Positions 50,404 through 63,300 are shown, numbered from the stretch's first letter. The stretch: 64,000 bases of DNA from Tubulanus polymorphus (GCF_964204645.1 NC_134029.1:21966450-22030449), one strand, 5' to 3'. Numbers and translations are program-made. The notes: generated by a model not told the origin, from the sequence alone.

Positions 50404-53400
50404 ATGGAAATGACAGAATTGGATAAGAACGGCAAGGAATACCGACGAGACGGCACCGCAGATGAACGAAAGTTGATGAACAAACCGGAAAGTGGCCAGC
50501 GTCGAGAAGCTAAAATGGAATTGACTTTGAAGAACGAATTTAGGAATTATTTCAGGCATTCGTCGATGCACGGACTTCGTTATTTAGTTGAACCATCTAT
50601 GTTCAATATGAGGAGGTACGTGCTATATGCTATTCGAATAGCTGTTGAAATTGTAATACAGTTTAATCCAAAAGCATGTGTTTTTCAAATTAGATTATGT
50701 TCCCCTGCGGTTTGCTTGTATGGCCGTATTGCTAATTGTGGTTAAATATCGTTAGACTTCTTTCATTAAGATCGATACATGAAGTGCTCAATCGTGTTTT
50801 TCGAGTATAGTCGAAAAGAACTATTAAATCATATGCTAATCTCGTTAAAGCTGAAAGCGATCTTTCCCATACACTCAAGTAAAGTACCGTCAAAGGGAGT
50901 GCCTTCGGTGTTAGACGCTTTTTTTATATACGGAATGAGATTTTGAAATCTGAAAGGTTTTAATCAAAAGCAATTCTCATAATGCATTTTTGCCGAAAGC
51001 TACTCATGAAAAGCAAACATCGGAGGTTCATTGTTTAATAACTTCAGGAATTTATGGCAAATGCAGTGAATAAGATAGAAATGGCCGAGAAGGCTTAGCA
51101 ATATTCATGGGTTCACGAAATTGGTTTATTGTTTTCAGCGCAACCTGTTGCGACTACCGTTACATCACAATCCACCGAAAACATGTGTTCATTCGATAGG
51201 AACACAGTTTCACAGTATAGTGTGAACAACATAAACATTATCGCAATTAACCATTCAACCATTCGTTAATAATCGATCGCTAATTACCCCCACGAAAATC
51301 AAGATGGCTTCTTCGTGTATAGACTCATATATTCATTATAAAAGCATTTTCGTGTAGGCGAAAGCCAAAAAGTCGGTCATTTGTAATTAATTCATAAAAT
51401 GTGGAGAGTGTTGTGTGTTATAATTGAGGACGGTAATTGTAGTGAGGCCACGATTGTAAGCAACACATCGCGTCGTATTTTGTACACACTCTGACACCGT
51501 GTCAGGACTCAAGGTCACAATTAGATCATCATTCATTTTTGATAAGATAAGCATATACAAATCGATGATCGAATACGCTTAGAATTTGAAACGAAAGCGA
51601 TCATGCAATTCTGCTACGTAGATTGAGTGACTTTTTATTCAAAACTAGTTAAAAGAATCGTGAATTTGTCACTATTTCATGACATACTTTTTTAGTGTCA
51701 ATTTAGATTGAATATTTCCGGAATTATATTGAATATTTCCCGATTCTAAGCTCTATTTCTCCGGCATGTATATTCATACCTCAGCTAGCCTTTGAAACCA
51801 AAACAAAAAATTGACCTCAAAAGCCCTTGAGAGCAAATTAACATTATTACTATATTTAACTTCATGATAATTGATGGAAAACCATCGAAGTACATGGCCG
51901 TTTTGTGATTAGCAATTATCACGGCATCAGCAATTAACGGCAGATTCCAACGGCAAATATGTAAATTACCTTTACTTACCAAAACAGACAATACACGGAA
52001 AGGAACCCGATGATTCATGTAAATAGACCCGAATTGTAGGGTCTTTTTTTATAAAAAACTGTCGTAATTGCAATTTAGACTTATTTGAGATGCAGTTACT
52101 AAATCATTTTCGTCTGGCAGTAGTAATTTAGTTCGTGACATATGCCGCGATATTCGGGACTCGTAAACTCGATTGTAGTCTGGACATAAAGTCACAGAAT
52201 TAAAACAAAGATGTTTGTTCAGTAATCAGTTTCACCCTCGTATATTTTCGTTGCATCATATTCACGGCTAGAAAAACTGACCTCGCAGGAACCAACTCTG
52301 GCATTCGAGTCTATAGCGAATAGTTAGTAATGCGGGCATATTATGCCTAGTTCGTATTGCGAATATATTTATACACCACTTAGAATACCGTATTTAAGTG
52401 ATTTACTTACATGATTCCATTAGCACTGAAAACACTTCTGTGTGACTCACATGAAAACATAGCTGAACCTGCTATAGTTCATATGGACTGGCGATCAATC
52501 GCTTTTATCGATAATACTTAGACTTTTTATTCGATTTTATGGAAATAAATCTCTAGTTACCAATTAGGAATTTAATTCGATTACAGTGTCACTTGGATTA
52601 ACCCACTTGCTTGATAAGAGAAGTAATTCGTCCTTGCGAACTACGTGCATACTGTTTGCCGGTACGGGTATATCGCCGCCGGTGTAAGATTTCGTTTTAT
52701 CACGGATCAGATAACCAGACTTACCCCCAACTCCTTCGTTTCGATAATGCACCCGTTAATATATATACAGTTCATTCAAGCCTCGGTATTTATTTTACAT
52801 CGAATAGCCGCTCATAGATATAGGCTCACCCCCTCCCTCGGACCCCGGTCGTTTTCCCTGTAGAATCCTATGATAATATAAGGTGTATTCAGAATGTGAT
52901 GATATCGAATTGCACCTGTAACAATATGACGAACTTCCCCTCCCCTCCATTTTATTAAGGGGAGCACATAACTGATCATGAATGTAATTTTGTCTTTAAT
53001 CTCGAAAGACACTTAACAGCATTTCGGAATAATGTTCCATACAGAACCGGTACTGTTTTACAAGGGAAGGAATGTGATCTATTTGTCACCTGACACATGT
53101 CGCGTGGGTTCCTCTTTTGTTCGCTCCCGAACATATTTTAGTTGGCATTTGGAAAAAGACCGTAATTACTGTTATGTGGTATGAAGTGCGTCAAAAGTTT
53201 TGTGAAAAATGAATGTGTGAAATATAATAGTGACTTTTGTGAAGAAAGTTATGGATGGCTCCGGGGGTGGTTACGTAAAAATTCCAGTGTTTTGTATTGA
53301 ATCTCGTGAACAAGTTTTTTGGTATTTCATGGGTGCAAAATTGAAGGGGTTGGAATTCATAACGATAACGATGAAACTGTCATAATTCATGAAAATTAAT

Positions 53401-56400
53401 GTGTGTTTAATGATGATTTACACCTACGTGAAATGATAGTGCTTGAATGAGACAATTCTGATCTTTGATCAAATCAAAAATACAAGTTATCTAGTTTGGT
53501 TTCATCTAGGATATTATGTGGTTTACCGCACAGCGATTCGTGATGAATCAAAGCATAGATTTGTTTTTATAAGGTGGTTTATTTGGTTGATCTATGATTA
53601 TTATTTTGAAAAATGATTACTTTTCAGAATTTTGTGGTTAATCGCTATACTGGTAGTGGTTACGCTGTATTTTTACTCAGTGATCGGTGCCATTATGTGA
53701 GTAACGCTGGGATATATATGTTAAGTTACGAAAATAAAGCTTTCTAGGCGTTCTAAAAATGTCTTCACTATACCTGAGATGTATTTTTGCCAATAACCCC
53801 TTGCCGGGTACGTTACCCGAGGCGGTTGTGAGATATTTCACAAATGAACCGCCAGGCAACGTCAAACATCGCTAAATATCTATAACAAACATGATATTAT
53901 TACATCCTTATCAATAAAATCAAAAATTCGTAAAGACTATGAATATTTGATAAAATACACTATTGCATACTCTGTTTTGGATGCGAATTGATTACTCGAA
54001 TTATTTTATCAAAATGAAATCATGAAGGTTGTTTTTCTGTAGGTATTACTTGTCTTATCCTACGTCTATGATCTACACTCTACAACAGAATATGGTGCTT
54101 GCGTTCCCAACGATTACAATTTGCAATTTAAACCAATGTAGGTGAGTGCTAGCTATTAGGGCACTAAGAGTTTCTTCAGCGAATTCGCTTGAAGTCATTC
54201 CTTAAGTATATCATTAAAGTCATTTCGTAAGTATCGGTCATTAAATGCGTCAAAGATAAATTACTTTTTTTGTACTTCCAGACTTTCAACTGCGCAAAAA
54301 TTACCATATCACGAAGACAGATTCATGCGTGAGTATAATATTAATTTGCATTAATGATAATAATGAGTCAAATAAATAATTTCATTTAGTTTAAACAACT
54401 CGTAATATACGCGTATGCGATGTATGAATTTTAGCGACTGATTCGGAGTCGAATTTGACCACGTATTACGAAGACTGCGCACACAATAAATACGATATGA
54501 TTACAAGGTAACGCATACTTAAAATATGCATAGAAAATGCATAATCAAAAAGCGAAATATTTTCATTTACGCATCACCAATTTGTAAAGAATGTAGTTTG
54601 AATGTTTGTTTTTTTTCTAGTTGTGAATGGAATGATTTGCGGTGTGAACCGAGTGATTTCGACTCGGTTGTGATAGATTCGCGAATTTGCTACGTTTTCG
54701 CTCCGAAATCTAAAGGCGTCAACGTACCGCTGACAGTGGATAAAGCAGGTATATTTCCGCGAGACGCTCTTGTGTATATACGATCAGTTCCCCGGGTAAA
54801 TTGGTAGAGAAACTTGATAAGCAGGCTCTTGTTTAATGTGATATATAAAGCTGTACGTTACCTCCTGAACATGTCAAAAGCTTCCGAGGGGAAATTGACC
54901 CGATGTGAAAGATCATTGCATATACCCACCATACTTACCGAGTCATCCGACGAAGATGTTCAGAATTTTTCCCCAGAGGCAGAAACAATTACAACACGAG
55001 CGTTATTACTGTCCTAATAGCATTCGACACTTCCTGATATCATACAACCCTAGCCGATAGACAGCTGACAAATACTGATGTTGAAGGACTATCGCAAAAA
55101 TACGTATTTCAAAGCGACCATGATTTATGATTTTGTAGGTACAAAATTCGGATTGAAATTGACCGTGAATACAGAGCAGTACAAATACACAGGATATAGT
55201 CCAGAAGCGGGATTAAAAGTGGGTGTTTTTACGGAGTTAAAGAGTTCGAAAAGATTAAGATAAACATTAGAATAAACATAGATATGTTAGTTATTTCAAT
55301 TTTGTTAGTTATTCCGTATTTCTGTATTTTTAGATATACGTCCACGACGCGTCGTCATTGCCCGATCCTGGTGAAGCTATGATGGTCGGGGCGGGAACTA
55401 ATAATTTGATAGCAGTCCAATCTGCTGAGGTAAATGAATACGCATTTACGTAGAACTATACCCGGTAATCTCTTATTCAAAGTGTTTCCTTAAAGTATTG
55501 ATACACACTATTTTTTCCATAGACTCGAGCTTTGCCGGTTCCGTACGGGGTTTGTGTTAGCTCAAAAGAACTCGAGTACTTCCAAGTGTACAACGAAGTA
55601 AACTGTAGGGTCGAGTGCCGTGCTAAGTATTTACTACAGAAATGTGGATGTATCGACGAGCCGTTATTACCCGTTAATATATTAAAAACAGGTTAGTCTT
55701 ATAAAACAAATCTAATGTAAAAAAGTTCGGAGTGAACTAAAAGGAAAAAGTCCCTGGGTGGGCTCGAACCACCAACCTTTCGGTTAACAGCCGATCGCGC
55801 TGACCGATTACGCCACAGAGACAATTAATGCTTAAGTAGATTTCAGCGATTCCGGCAAGTGAAAAACCATTCAATGTTGTAGTTTTTGTTTTCAGGCGTT
55901 AATGACAGCGTGACGATTTGTACAGTTGGAAAATACTACGACTGCGTTTTAGGGGCTGTTGGTAAGCGCTTCTGAAATACTTCCTGTCCTGTCGCAATAT
56001 CTTACGTGAAATAAACTTGACAAATTAAATCGCTTTCATTCCAGCTGAATTTAAGACGGAAAGTATCAATTTGTGCAATTGCACTCCCAATTGTCTCACA
56101 CGAAAATACAAAACTGCGACGAGCCAGGCGACAATGGCGAAGGCGTATCTGGCAAGTATGGATGACAGTTCGTCTGCCATCCAAATAAACCGGGCAATTC
56201 AGGGTTATTCAGATTCGCGTTTAAAACGATACGCCAGCAGTACGCTGACCACTGACCACGAAGAGGCTCTTTTCCGTCATTTTCTGGACGGCGTATCGGA
56301 CCTGGCGAGTTGGGGCTGGGCCGCGATCCGCACATCCGTACAATCTATCATCGAACGGATGCAAACGTTGTCAGAAGCCCGGAATGGATGGGGGATGTAC

Positions 56401-58032
56401 AGACAAGCGGCCGTTGAAGCTATCAATCAATACAATCGAACTTTTAGGTACCAATTGACGGAAGTGTTCGAAGGCGCGAGACTCACTCTGACCTCTTATT
56501 TGGATGTTTTGTCGTCATATGCCTACGTGCACGGTCGAACACGGGCTTCCAATAAACAACTAGATCCGACTGAGCGTTCGTTGCTGAAATATAAACGTGA
56601 TAATTTCCGGATGCAATACGATCACACCATGGCCGCGCTCGAATTCGTCGAGTCGCTTTTCATCCGGGGTCGACTGAAAGACCTGAATTCGGAACAGCGT
56701 CGCCTGAGAGAGGAGTTCCGCTTCGGACTCGAATCGTTGAAAAGAAACGAATCGGCCGTCGCCGCCCTGAAGACTTCTGAATTCTTCCGATTCTACGCCG
56801 TGGCCGAAGACTTTCGCGAGCGCATTTTACCGCGGGGCGAAGCCGCTTACAAACAGTTCGGCACCCGCTTGAGCGAAAGTGTGATAAACATGCGAAATCT
56901 CGAAAATTCGCTGAATTTACATCTGCGAATTTTAGCGAACGAGTTTTCATTCTGTAACGACTGTGATACTAATCTATTAGACATAACTAGTCAGTGGAAT
57001 CGACTTTACGCTAAATATTTTACAAATCAAAATAGCGTCAACGTCGATGTGCGCAAAGAGGTGTACAACAAGACATTGGAAAACCTGAAATATTTAACTA
57101 AATTAATGGATAACTTATCGAGACATTTGAAAACGACCGAAAATAGCACTTACATAGTTTTGAACACGTTAGAACAAATGTACACAGTATGCATCGATAG
57201 CGTTCTGATCAAAGACATAAATCTTGGAAAATTTGCCATTTGGAACGAAACCAGTTCGATCGTTGAAATGCCGACAAAATGGGGCAATTTCGCACATTCC
57301 AGGCAACTGTTCAAATCGGTTTTTCAAGATATCATGGGCCGCTTGAAATCGAAGTACATCTCCGGTATCCCGAAACATCCCGCTTCGGATAAGAAGCCGG
57401 AATTTCAGTCGTTGACGGAGAACCTCGCCAACAGACGGCGATTGGTTCTCGAACCACTGAAAACATTTAGCTCATACATGGAATCTTTCCTGGACAGTAT
57501 TAATAAAACAAATATCAATTCTGGAATGTTTTATTTGTGAGTATCGCGACCGTTTTGGATGTGATTTGAATATTTTTCTTGATTCGAGAAATTAATGATC
57601 GTTTTCTACTATTCGTTTTATCGCAGTGATAACTTTCTTACGCTGAATGTATATTTAAAAGACCTGACGACTGAGACGTATACAATGGTAGCTATGAGCA
57701 GCCCTCAATCACTTCTTATAGGTCAGTATTTACGCTAAATAATCTACAACTTCTTACCAACAAATAAAACAGCGCTATTTTGATTGAGTTCCCACATTGA
57801 GGTAATTCTGTTGGTAATTTCCCTCCAATTTGAATTCAATTATATCGATCGTCTCACGATGATGAATTCTCTATTTTCCGCAGCCATTGGAAGTTTTGGT
57901 GCAATATTTATTGGTGCTAGCCTGGTGACTTTGTTGGAGATCGTAGACGTCGTGCTACATCACGCGGCCAAACGATTCTGTCGACCGCCGAACAGCAAAG
58001 ACATTCACACGACCAGTACAACTGCTGTTTGA
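50404..58032 (+). CDS. DEG/ENaC sodium channel subunit with a giant ectodomain insertion
   Basis: Thirteen exons join in phase to 924 residues: 50404-50615, 53628-53696, 54043-54141, 54282-54328, 54435-54507, 54621-54748, 55139-55218, 55334-55429, 55523-55691, 55896-55961, 56045-57536, 57627-57721 and 57884-58032. HG gating motif at 56-57, TM1 about 72-91, palm strand FPTITICNLN (115-124), AGLKIYVHD, a Cys-rich thumb region (CRVECRAKY, CGC), CNCTPNC (357-363), then TM2 with the selectivity filter GAS (886-888). Subunits assemble as trimers forming amiloride-sensitive Na+ channels gated by protons, peptides or force (family knowledge). Between CLTRKY and DNFLTLNVYL there are about 475 residues where ASIC has about 35. 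This insert is predicted helical and bears six sequons. The gating ligand is unknown. Confidence 0.92.
50616..53627 (+). other. First intron of the DEG/ENaC gene, 3.0 kb
   Basis: Donor GTACGT, acceptor TTTTCAG. Open frames inside are short and unrelated to known proteins. No RNA gene or repeat of note is visible. Confidence 0.75.
55750..55822 (-). tRNA. tRNA-Asn (GTT)
   Basis: The minus strand begins GTCTCTGTGGCG and ends CCACCCAGGGAC. The acceptor stem pairs over seven positions (one G-T). The anticodon loop reads CTGTTAA with anticodon GTT. The T arm is GGTGGTTCGAGCCCACC, giving a good B box. A run of five T follows directly as a Pol III terminator, which makes the discriminator base T, whereas tRNA-Asn normally has G. 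It lies antisense in a DEG/ENaC intron (55692-55895). Confidence 0.93.
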
Positions 58033-59616
58033 ATGTTTACATATCGAATGTTATATTTGGAAAATCCGCTCCCCGTGATTGTTAGATAATCGGCATTAAG
58101 AAATGTCCGTTCTAAAACGCAATTTTTTCTATACATCATATATAAACCTATCTATTTTCATTCTCGCTGATAAGCTCATATAATGAGCGACATGAGACAC
58201 AAATGCAGGAAGAACTCTGTAAAATCATTTGTTTGTCTTCGAGAAAAAACCACGAAAATCCCGTTTCGTCGTTGGAAACATCGCTGTGCTCTATGCTTGA
58301 ACCTTTTTTCTAGACTTAGAAAGCCGTCCAGAATATTGCGAATAACACGAATAAATGAGAATGAAATCTTCAAAAGTAATCATCAGAATTTCGTCCGTCG
58401 CAATTTAATTACCGGTCGAATTCGTCAGACTCGATATTAGTTTGAATGTAAATATTGAATATATGTATATATATATATACGTAAGTTTTCTAATGAAATT
58501 AGATAATCTGTTTATGAATCACCATGACCCGCTGCTGAAAACAACCTAAGCTTCTCAAATATCTACGAACTTGTAGAAATAATTGTATTCAGAAATAAGA
58601 TCACCGATTAATTCAGTGATGAATCTTCTGAGTTGATAAGAAAATAATTTAAAGAGTTGATAAAAAGCTATATTCAAAATAAGCGTTCTTGTTATCGTTG
58701 ATGAATGTAAATTGCAATTGAGAGGGAGAGAGAGGTCTGACTGATACAGCTTATCTATTCTCTTTGGAGCGCGAAACCACTGGGGATGACTGGATAACTG
58801 TGGCGTGAAAGCCTGGATGAAACTGATAGACGTGTGATGTCAACCATCAAATACATCCGACGCATCTTCGAAATCCTTCTCCGAATCGGTCGAAAGGAAA
58901 CAACTCGAGCGAGTATATTCTACGGTGGAGCTGAATCTTATTTATTTTCAATTCGACAACAAATTATATGATCTGCACATATGATTATCATGTACAACGT
59001 ATGTAACAGATGATTCTACAGTTATATATATTATACGTTGGAACAATACAAAAAGACCTGATTACACGGCAACGATGTCCAACACGATCCCTACAGAAAA
59101 TACGAATTTCTCCGTCAAAACGACTCCGTTTCAGCTCATTAATCATTATACATTACCGACTTATACCTCATCGTTAACTATTACAACGTGTAACTTTAAT
59201 TACAAATATATTGATATAAAACGACACCGAAGGCTACGATTGGTTGATTCGTCCATGTGCGTTGTATGACTTATAAATAACGCGCTGTTTGATTATTTTT
59301 TGGAGAGAGCGCTATATTCGTCAGAAAACGTCGAAACGTATAATATAATAATGTTCGATCGATACAACATTTTTAGATTATATATTTATATATATATTCG
59401 ATTTAAATTCCTCCCCTCGTTATTTACTAATAACTTAATCAGAGGAGTTTGAGGAATACAGGCACAATATGTACTCGGGTCCATACTCGTGTTGATTGGG
59501 TTCATGCTCACAATATAATACTGAACTTATTGTACATAAAGAATAGCGGGGGAGAACTCAAAAAAAATATTTCGTTCATTCGTTTTAGTCAAAAAGTCAG
59601 CCATAATTTTGAACTC
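58033..59616. other. Convergent 3' region between DEG/ENaC and Wnt genes
   Basis: Holds the 3' flanks of both genes. A plus-strand AATAAA at 58350-58355 and a minus-strand AATAAA at 58941-58946 are candidate polyadenylation signals. Short TATA and GAGA runs occur. No gene is seen. Confidence 0.5.
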
Positions 59617-62600
59617 TCAATTGCAGTAATGTTCTTCCACATTCCGTTTACATTTTTTACACTCAACGCGACAGCACCAGTAGAATTTGCAGTCACAGTC
59701 CTCTTGTATTTCCTTGATGGTCGTATAGTAACCGCGGCCGCAACACATGAGCTGGCAGCCGTCTAGACCGGGGCTCGTCTTATTACACAGACGACCCGAT
59801 GTGCCAATCGCGCCCAAATCCGGGTTGTATTCACAATAATCCGGCGATTCCTCCAAGTAAACTAAGTCCAACTTGGTGGGTTTTTTCTGTGTTTTCTCCA
59901 CAGGTCTTAAGCGATTCTTCTTCTTATTTAGTTTAACTTTACTGGCGCCGTCGAACCGGCCCTTCAAATAGAGCCCGATGCTCCGGAAACTGTCCATTGT
60001 TCTCCAACAGATTTTCATGCTACACGAGCCTGATACGCCATGACACTTACATAACAATTTCAAGTTCTTGGTAATGCCCTGAAATCAAAGATCTTGTTTT
60101 ATTAGTAATCTAGAATGAGGAATTTTGCAAGTAACATATCTATTCTTACAAGCCTCAATGCATAGATTTAAACGTATCCCTATTATTATGTATAATTAGC
60201 CATATTTTGATTGCGATCAAAGGTATTGTCTGAGTTTTTTTATCAGACATTCAATTTCACTCAATCAACCTGTGGCAAGTGAATGTCGTTACGAATTAAA
60301 AGTATAGATGGCGTAAAGGTCGGCGTGGAAATGAAAAACGAAATTGCCGCCAAAAATATGGTTCATATGATTGGCTCGTTCTGGAAAAACGACGTCATTG
60401 CTTCACTCTGATTGGCTAAATATTGATCACATGGAATAATACCGTATGTTTGTAAACAACACGCGAATGTTCTAGCACGTTCTACACAGATCTACATAGA
60501 TCGAGTCAAAAATTATGAATAATGCAAAGAAATCTCTGGAAATCTGTAGAACGAGGGGACTACGAATAAATACCACGGTCTGGGAGGCTTGGATCATTCA
60601 CTGTTTCAACTGCAGAGGCATTACACGAAGAAACGAAGAAAACTTTAAAGCGACAAATTTAATTATAACGACGACTGAATAACGAAGATGAAAGCTCCAG
60701 CAATTGGTATCGACTTGGGAACTACTTATTCCTGTGTTGGTGTGTTCCAGCATGGTAAAGTAGAGATCATCGCTAATGACCAGGGAAACCGAACTACTCC
60801 GAGTTATGTGGCCTTCACTGATTCGGAACGACTGATCGGGGACGCCGCCAAGAACCAAGTGGCTATGAATCCGGCGAACACGATATTCGACGCTAAACGA
60901 CTCGTCGGACGGAAGATTACAGATGAGGCCGTACAGCAAGATATGAAACACTGGCCGTTCAAAGTATGTAGCGACAGCGCCGGTAAACCCGTCGTCGAAG
61001 TCGAATTCAAAGGAGACATGAAGAAGTTTTCGCCGCAAGAAGTCAGTTCGATGGTGTTGACGAAAATGAAAGAAACGGCCGAGGCATTTTTGGGACAACG
61101 CGTTCGAGACGCCGTTATCACTGTACCGGCTTACTTCAACGACTCGCAGAGACAAGCGACAAAAGACGCCGGAATCATCGCCGGTCTGAACGTCCTGCGA
61201 ATTATCAACGAACCCACGGCTGCGGCTTTGGCTTACGGACTCGATAAGAACTTGAAGGGTGAGCGAAATGTGTTGATTTTCGATTTGGGAGGCGGGACAT
61301 TCGATGTTTCAATACTCACGATCGATGAAGGCTCGTTGTTCGAAGTTCGTTCGACGGCCGGTGATACGCATCTGGGAGGCGAAGATTTCGATAATCGTTT
61401 GGTGTCGCACTTCGTCGAAGAGTTCAAGCGTAAATTCAAGAAAGACTTGTCGGTGAACCCGAGATCGTTGCGCCGTTTGAGAACGGCTTGCGAACGCGCT
61501 AAACGCACGTTATCCACGAGCGCCACCGCAAATATCGAAATCGACTCTGTATTCGAAGGAATCGACTTCTATTCGTCGATTACTCGAGCCAGATTCGAGG
61601 AACTCTGTTCGGATCTATTCCGAAAAACGATGGAACCAGTGGAGAAAGCGATACGCGACGCGAAAATTGACAAGTCGAAGATTCACGACGTTGTTCTCGT
61701 TGGTGGTTCGACGAGAATTCCTAAAATCCAGAAACTGCTCCAAGAATTAATGAATGGAAGAGAACTGAATAAGTCCATAAACCCGGATGAGGCTGTGGCT
61801 TATGGGGCGGCGGTGCAGGCCGCCGTCATCACTAATGTAGCCGATAGCACCATACAAGATGTATTACTGGTTGATGTGGCCCCACTTTCCCTCGGTATCG
61901 AAACCGCTGGCGGGGTAATGACCAAAATCGTTGAAAGAAACGCCAAAATTCCGTGTAAGGCAAACGAGACATTTACTACGTATTCCGATAACCAGCCCGG
62001 AGTTACAATCCAGGTTTACGAAGGCGAACGCGCTATGACGAAAGACAACAATCTTCTGGGAACTTTCGAGCTGTCGGGCATCCCGCCTGCGCCGAGAGGT
62101 GTCCCGAAAATCGACGTCGCTTTCGACATCGACGCTAACGGCATCCTGAATGTTACGGCGCAGGATAAAGCTACGGGAAAATCCAACCAAATCACGATTA
62201 CGAACGACAAGAGCCGTTTGAGTAAAGAGGAAATAGAAAGAATGGTCGCAGACGCCGAGAAATACAAAGACGCCGATGACAAACAACGAGAGAAAATAGC
62301 CGCGAGAAATAAACTGGAAAGTACGGTATTCACTTATAAACAGACTGTCGAAGAAAATGAAAGTAAATTGTCGGACTCAGATAAAGAAAGTGTTAAATCT
62401 AAATGTAAAGAAGTAATGGAGTGGTTGGATAATAATAGTTTGGCTGAGAAAGATGAATTCGAACACCAATTGGAAGAGTTGCAGAAAGTCTGTACACCGG
62501 TGACTGCTAAGATATATCAGCAGCAGTCACAGAGTAGTGCCGCCGGAGGATGTGGTTCAAAGGGTCCGACTGTTGAAGAAGTCGATTAAATCTACAGCTT

Positions 62601-63300
62601 TCTGCGACTCTTGTTGATTATTTTGTACATTTATAACTGTGAATAGATATCTTAAGTAGATTGTCAATGATGTAATTTGTATCAATATATGAGAAACCTT
62701 AATTTACATTACATGTAATTAGAATTTTGAGTTAATAACAGTTTGTTGTCAAATAAAGATTTGAAGTTTCATTCGAAGATGTGATATTATTCTTGGTAAT
62801 ATTTTGATGGTGGCTCAGCGATATTTCGAAGGAGTGAGGACTTATTTGAGAACTGTTTTTAAAGAGGATTATCTTCTGAAAGTTTACACGATAGACAAAG
62901 ACTTATCGAGGCTTCTGAGTCGACGCTTTTGAGAAATTTTATCCGTTGTGAAAGAGGAAAAACTAGACGTATAGACTTAGAAATATTCAGACTGGTTTTA
63001 ACATAGTCAAAGAAACGGATCTACCCACCTTGCGGCCAGCTTTGTTATTCCACAAATTCATTAAAGATGGCGCTTCTGCTTTCATAAACTCCTTCGTGTC
63101 GACAAAATCCTTGGTAAAACGTTCACCGAAACGAACGTTGTGGGAACAGCCGCCCCATTCGAATGTTCCATCGGTTTTTTCTCGTTTAATGTTCGGGTCG
63201 CATCCACAACTGGTCAGCTTTCCTTTAGCGCAAGCTTTCGTCACGGCGTACATCGCCCCTGCTGCGTTCACCGCGTAGATGTACGACTTCTCTCGACTAT
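59617..63300 (-). CDS. Wnt: Wnt ligand, last two exons (Wnt2-like by eye)
   Basis: Two minus-strand exons, 63029-63300 and 59617-60078, are separated by a phase-0 intron of 2950 bp. The first encodes [14 protein letters not shown] through [11 protein letters not shown] to [11 protein letters not shown]. The second has the hallmark [10 protein letters not shown], whose Ser normally carries palmitoleate, then SPDYCEYNP and CNKTS, and ends with CCGRGY and the Cys-rich [16 protein letters not shown]; it stops after EEHYCN. All the signature cysteines of the C-terminal domain appear present. Wnts are secreted lipid-modified morphogens that bind Frizzled. Motifs such as [10 protein letters not shown] and the DPN...FEWGGCS stretch are nearest to Wnt2 from memory, but the subfamily needs a tree. 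The 5' exons, including the signal peptide, lie beyond the window or in unrecognised sequence after 63300. Confidence 0.93.
60370..60415 (+). promoter_or_regulatory. Inverted CCAAT boxes and a heat-shock half-site of HSP70
   Basis: ATTGG occurs at 60370-60374 and again at 60411-60415, both in the GATTGGCT context. Between them TTCTGGAA (60379-60386) is a two-unit heat-shock element. They lie about 280-320 bp before the HSP70 start codon. Confidence 0.55.
60464..60483 (+). promoter_or_regulatory. Heat-shock element, four pentamers
   Basis: Consecutive 5-bp units CGAAT, GTTCT, AGCAC and GTTCT match the alternating nGAAn/nTTCn code with one substitution in the third unit. It lies about 100 bp upstream of a TATA-like box. 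Heat-shock factor binding is inferred from the consensus. Confidence 0.7.
60565..60572 (+). promoter_or_regulatory. TATA-like box of HSP70
   Basis: AATAAATA, followed about 25-30 nt later by TCATTCA, a possible initiator near 60594-60600. This leaves a 5' leader of about 90 nt before the ATG at 60688. Confidence 0.45.
60688..62589 (+). CDS. HSP70: Heat shock protein 70, cytosolic inducible type, intronless
   Basis: One 633-residue frame, normal for cytosolic HSP70. All three family signatures are present: IDLGTTYS (8-15), [14 protein letters not shown] (197-210) and [14 protein letters not shown] (335-348). The C-terminal EEVD, which docks TPR co-chaperones, ends the protein. The Gly-rich segment before it is short ([11 protein letters not shown]) and lacks the GGMP repeats of many constitutive HSC70 proteins. 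Absence of introns, the upstream heat-shock elements and the short tail fit a stress-inducible gene. The protein binds unfolded clients and cycles with ATP, DNAJ proteins and nucleotide-exchange factors. It lies wholly inside a Wnt intron on the opposite strand. An AATAAA follows at 62752-62757. Long antisense frames here are the usual by-product of HSP70 codon bias. Confidence 0.98.
   Translation: MKAPAIGIDLGTTYSCVGVFQHGKVEIIANDQGNRTTPSYVAFTDSERLIGDAAKNQVAMNPANTIFDAKRLVGRKITDEAVQQDMKHWPFKVCSDSAGKPVVEVEFKGDMKKFSPQEVSSMVLTKMKETAEAFLGQRVRDAVITVPAYFNDSQRQATKDAGIIAGLNVLRIINEPTAAALAYGLDKNLKGERNVLIFDLGGGTFDVSILTIDEGSLFEVRSTAGDTHLGGEDFDNRLVSHFVEEFKRKFKKDLSVNPRSLRRLRTACERAKRTLSTSATANIEIDSVFEGIDFYSSITRARFEELCSDLFRKTMEPVEKAIRDAKIDKSKIHDVVLVGGSTRIPKIQKLLQELMNGRELNKSINPDEAVAYGAAVQAAVITNVADSTIQDVLLVDVAPLSLGIETAGGVMTKIVERNAKIPCKANETFTTYSDNQPGVTIQVYEGERAMTKDNNLLGTFELSGIPPAPRGVPKIDVAFDIDANGILNVTAQDKATGKSNQITITNDKSRLSKEEIERMVADAEKYKDADDKQREKIAARNKLESTVFTYKQTVEENESKLSDSDKESVKSKCKEVMEWLDNNSLAEKDEFEHQLEELQKVCTPVTAKIYQQQSQSSAAGGCGSKGPTVEEVD
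62590..63028. other. HSP70 3' region within the Wnt intron
   Basis: Contains the HSP70 3' UTR with AATAAA at 62752-62757 and then about 270 bp of intron up to the Wnt exon donor at 63028. Nothing else is recognised. Confidence 0.7.

Noticed and set aside
60598-61155. 185-codon antisense frame over the start of HSP70
   Set aside because: Antisense open frames are a known by-product of HSP70 codon bias. It has no family signature, and the plus strand is clearly coding.
61864-62286. 140-codon antisense frame inside HSP70
   Set aside because: Same reason; it is a shadow of the plus-strand coding sequence.
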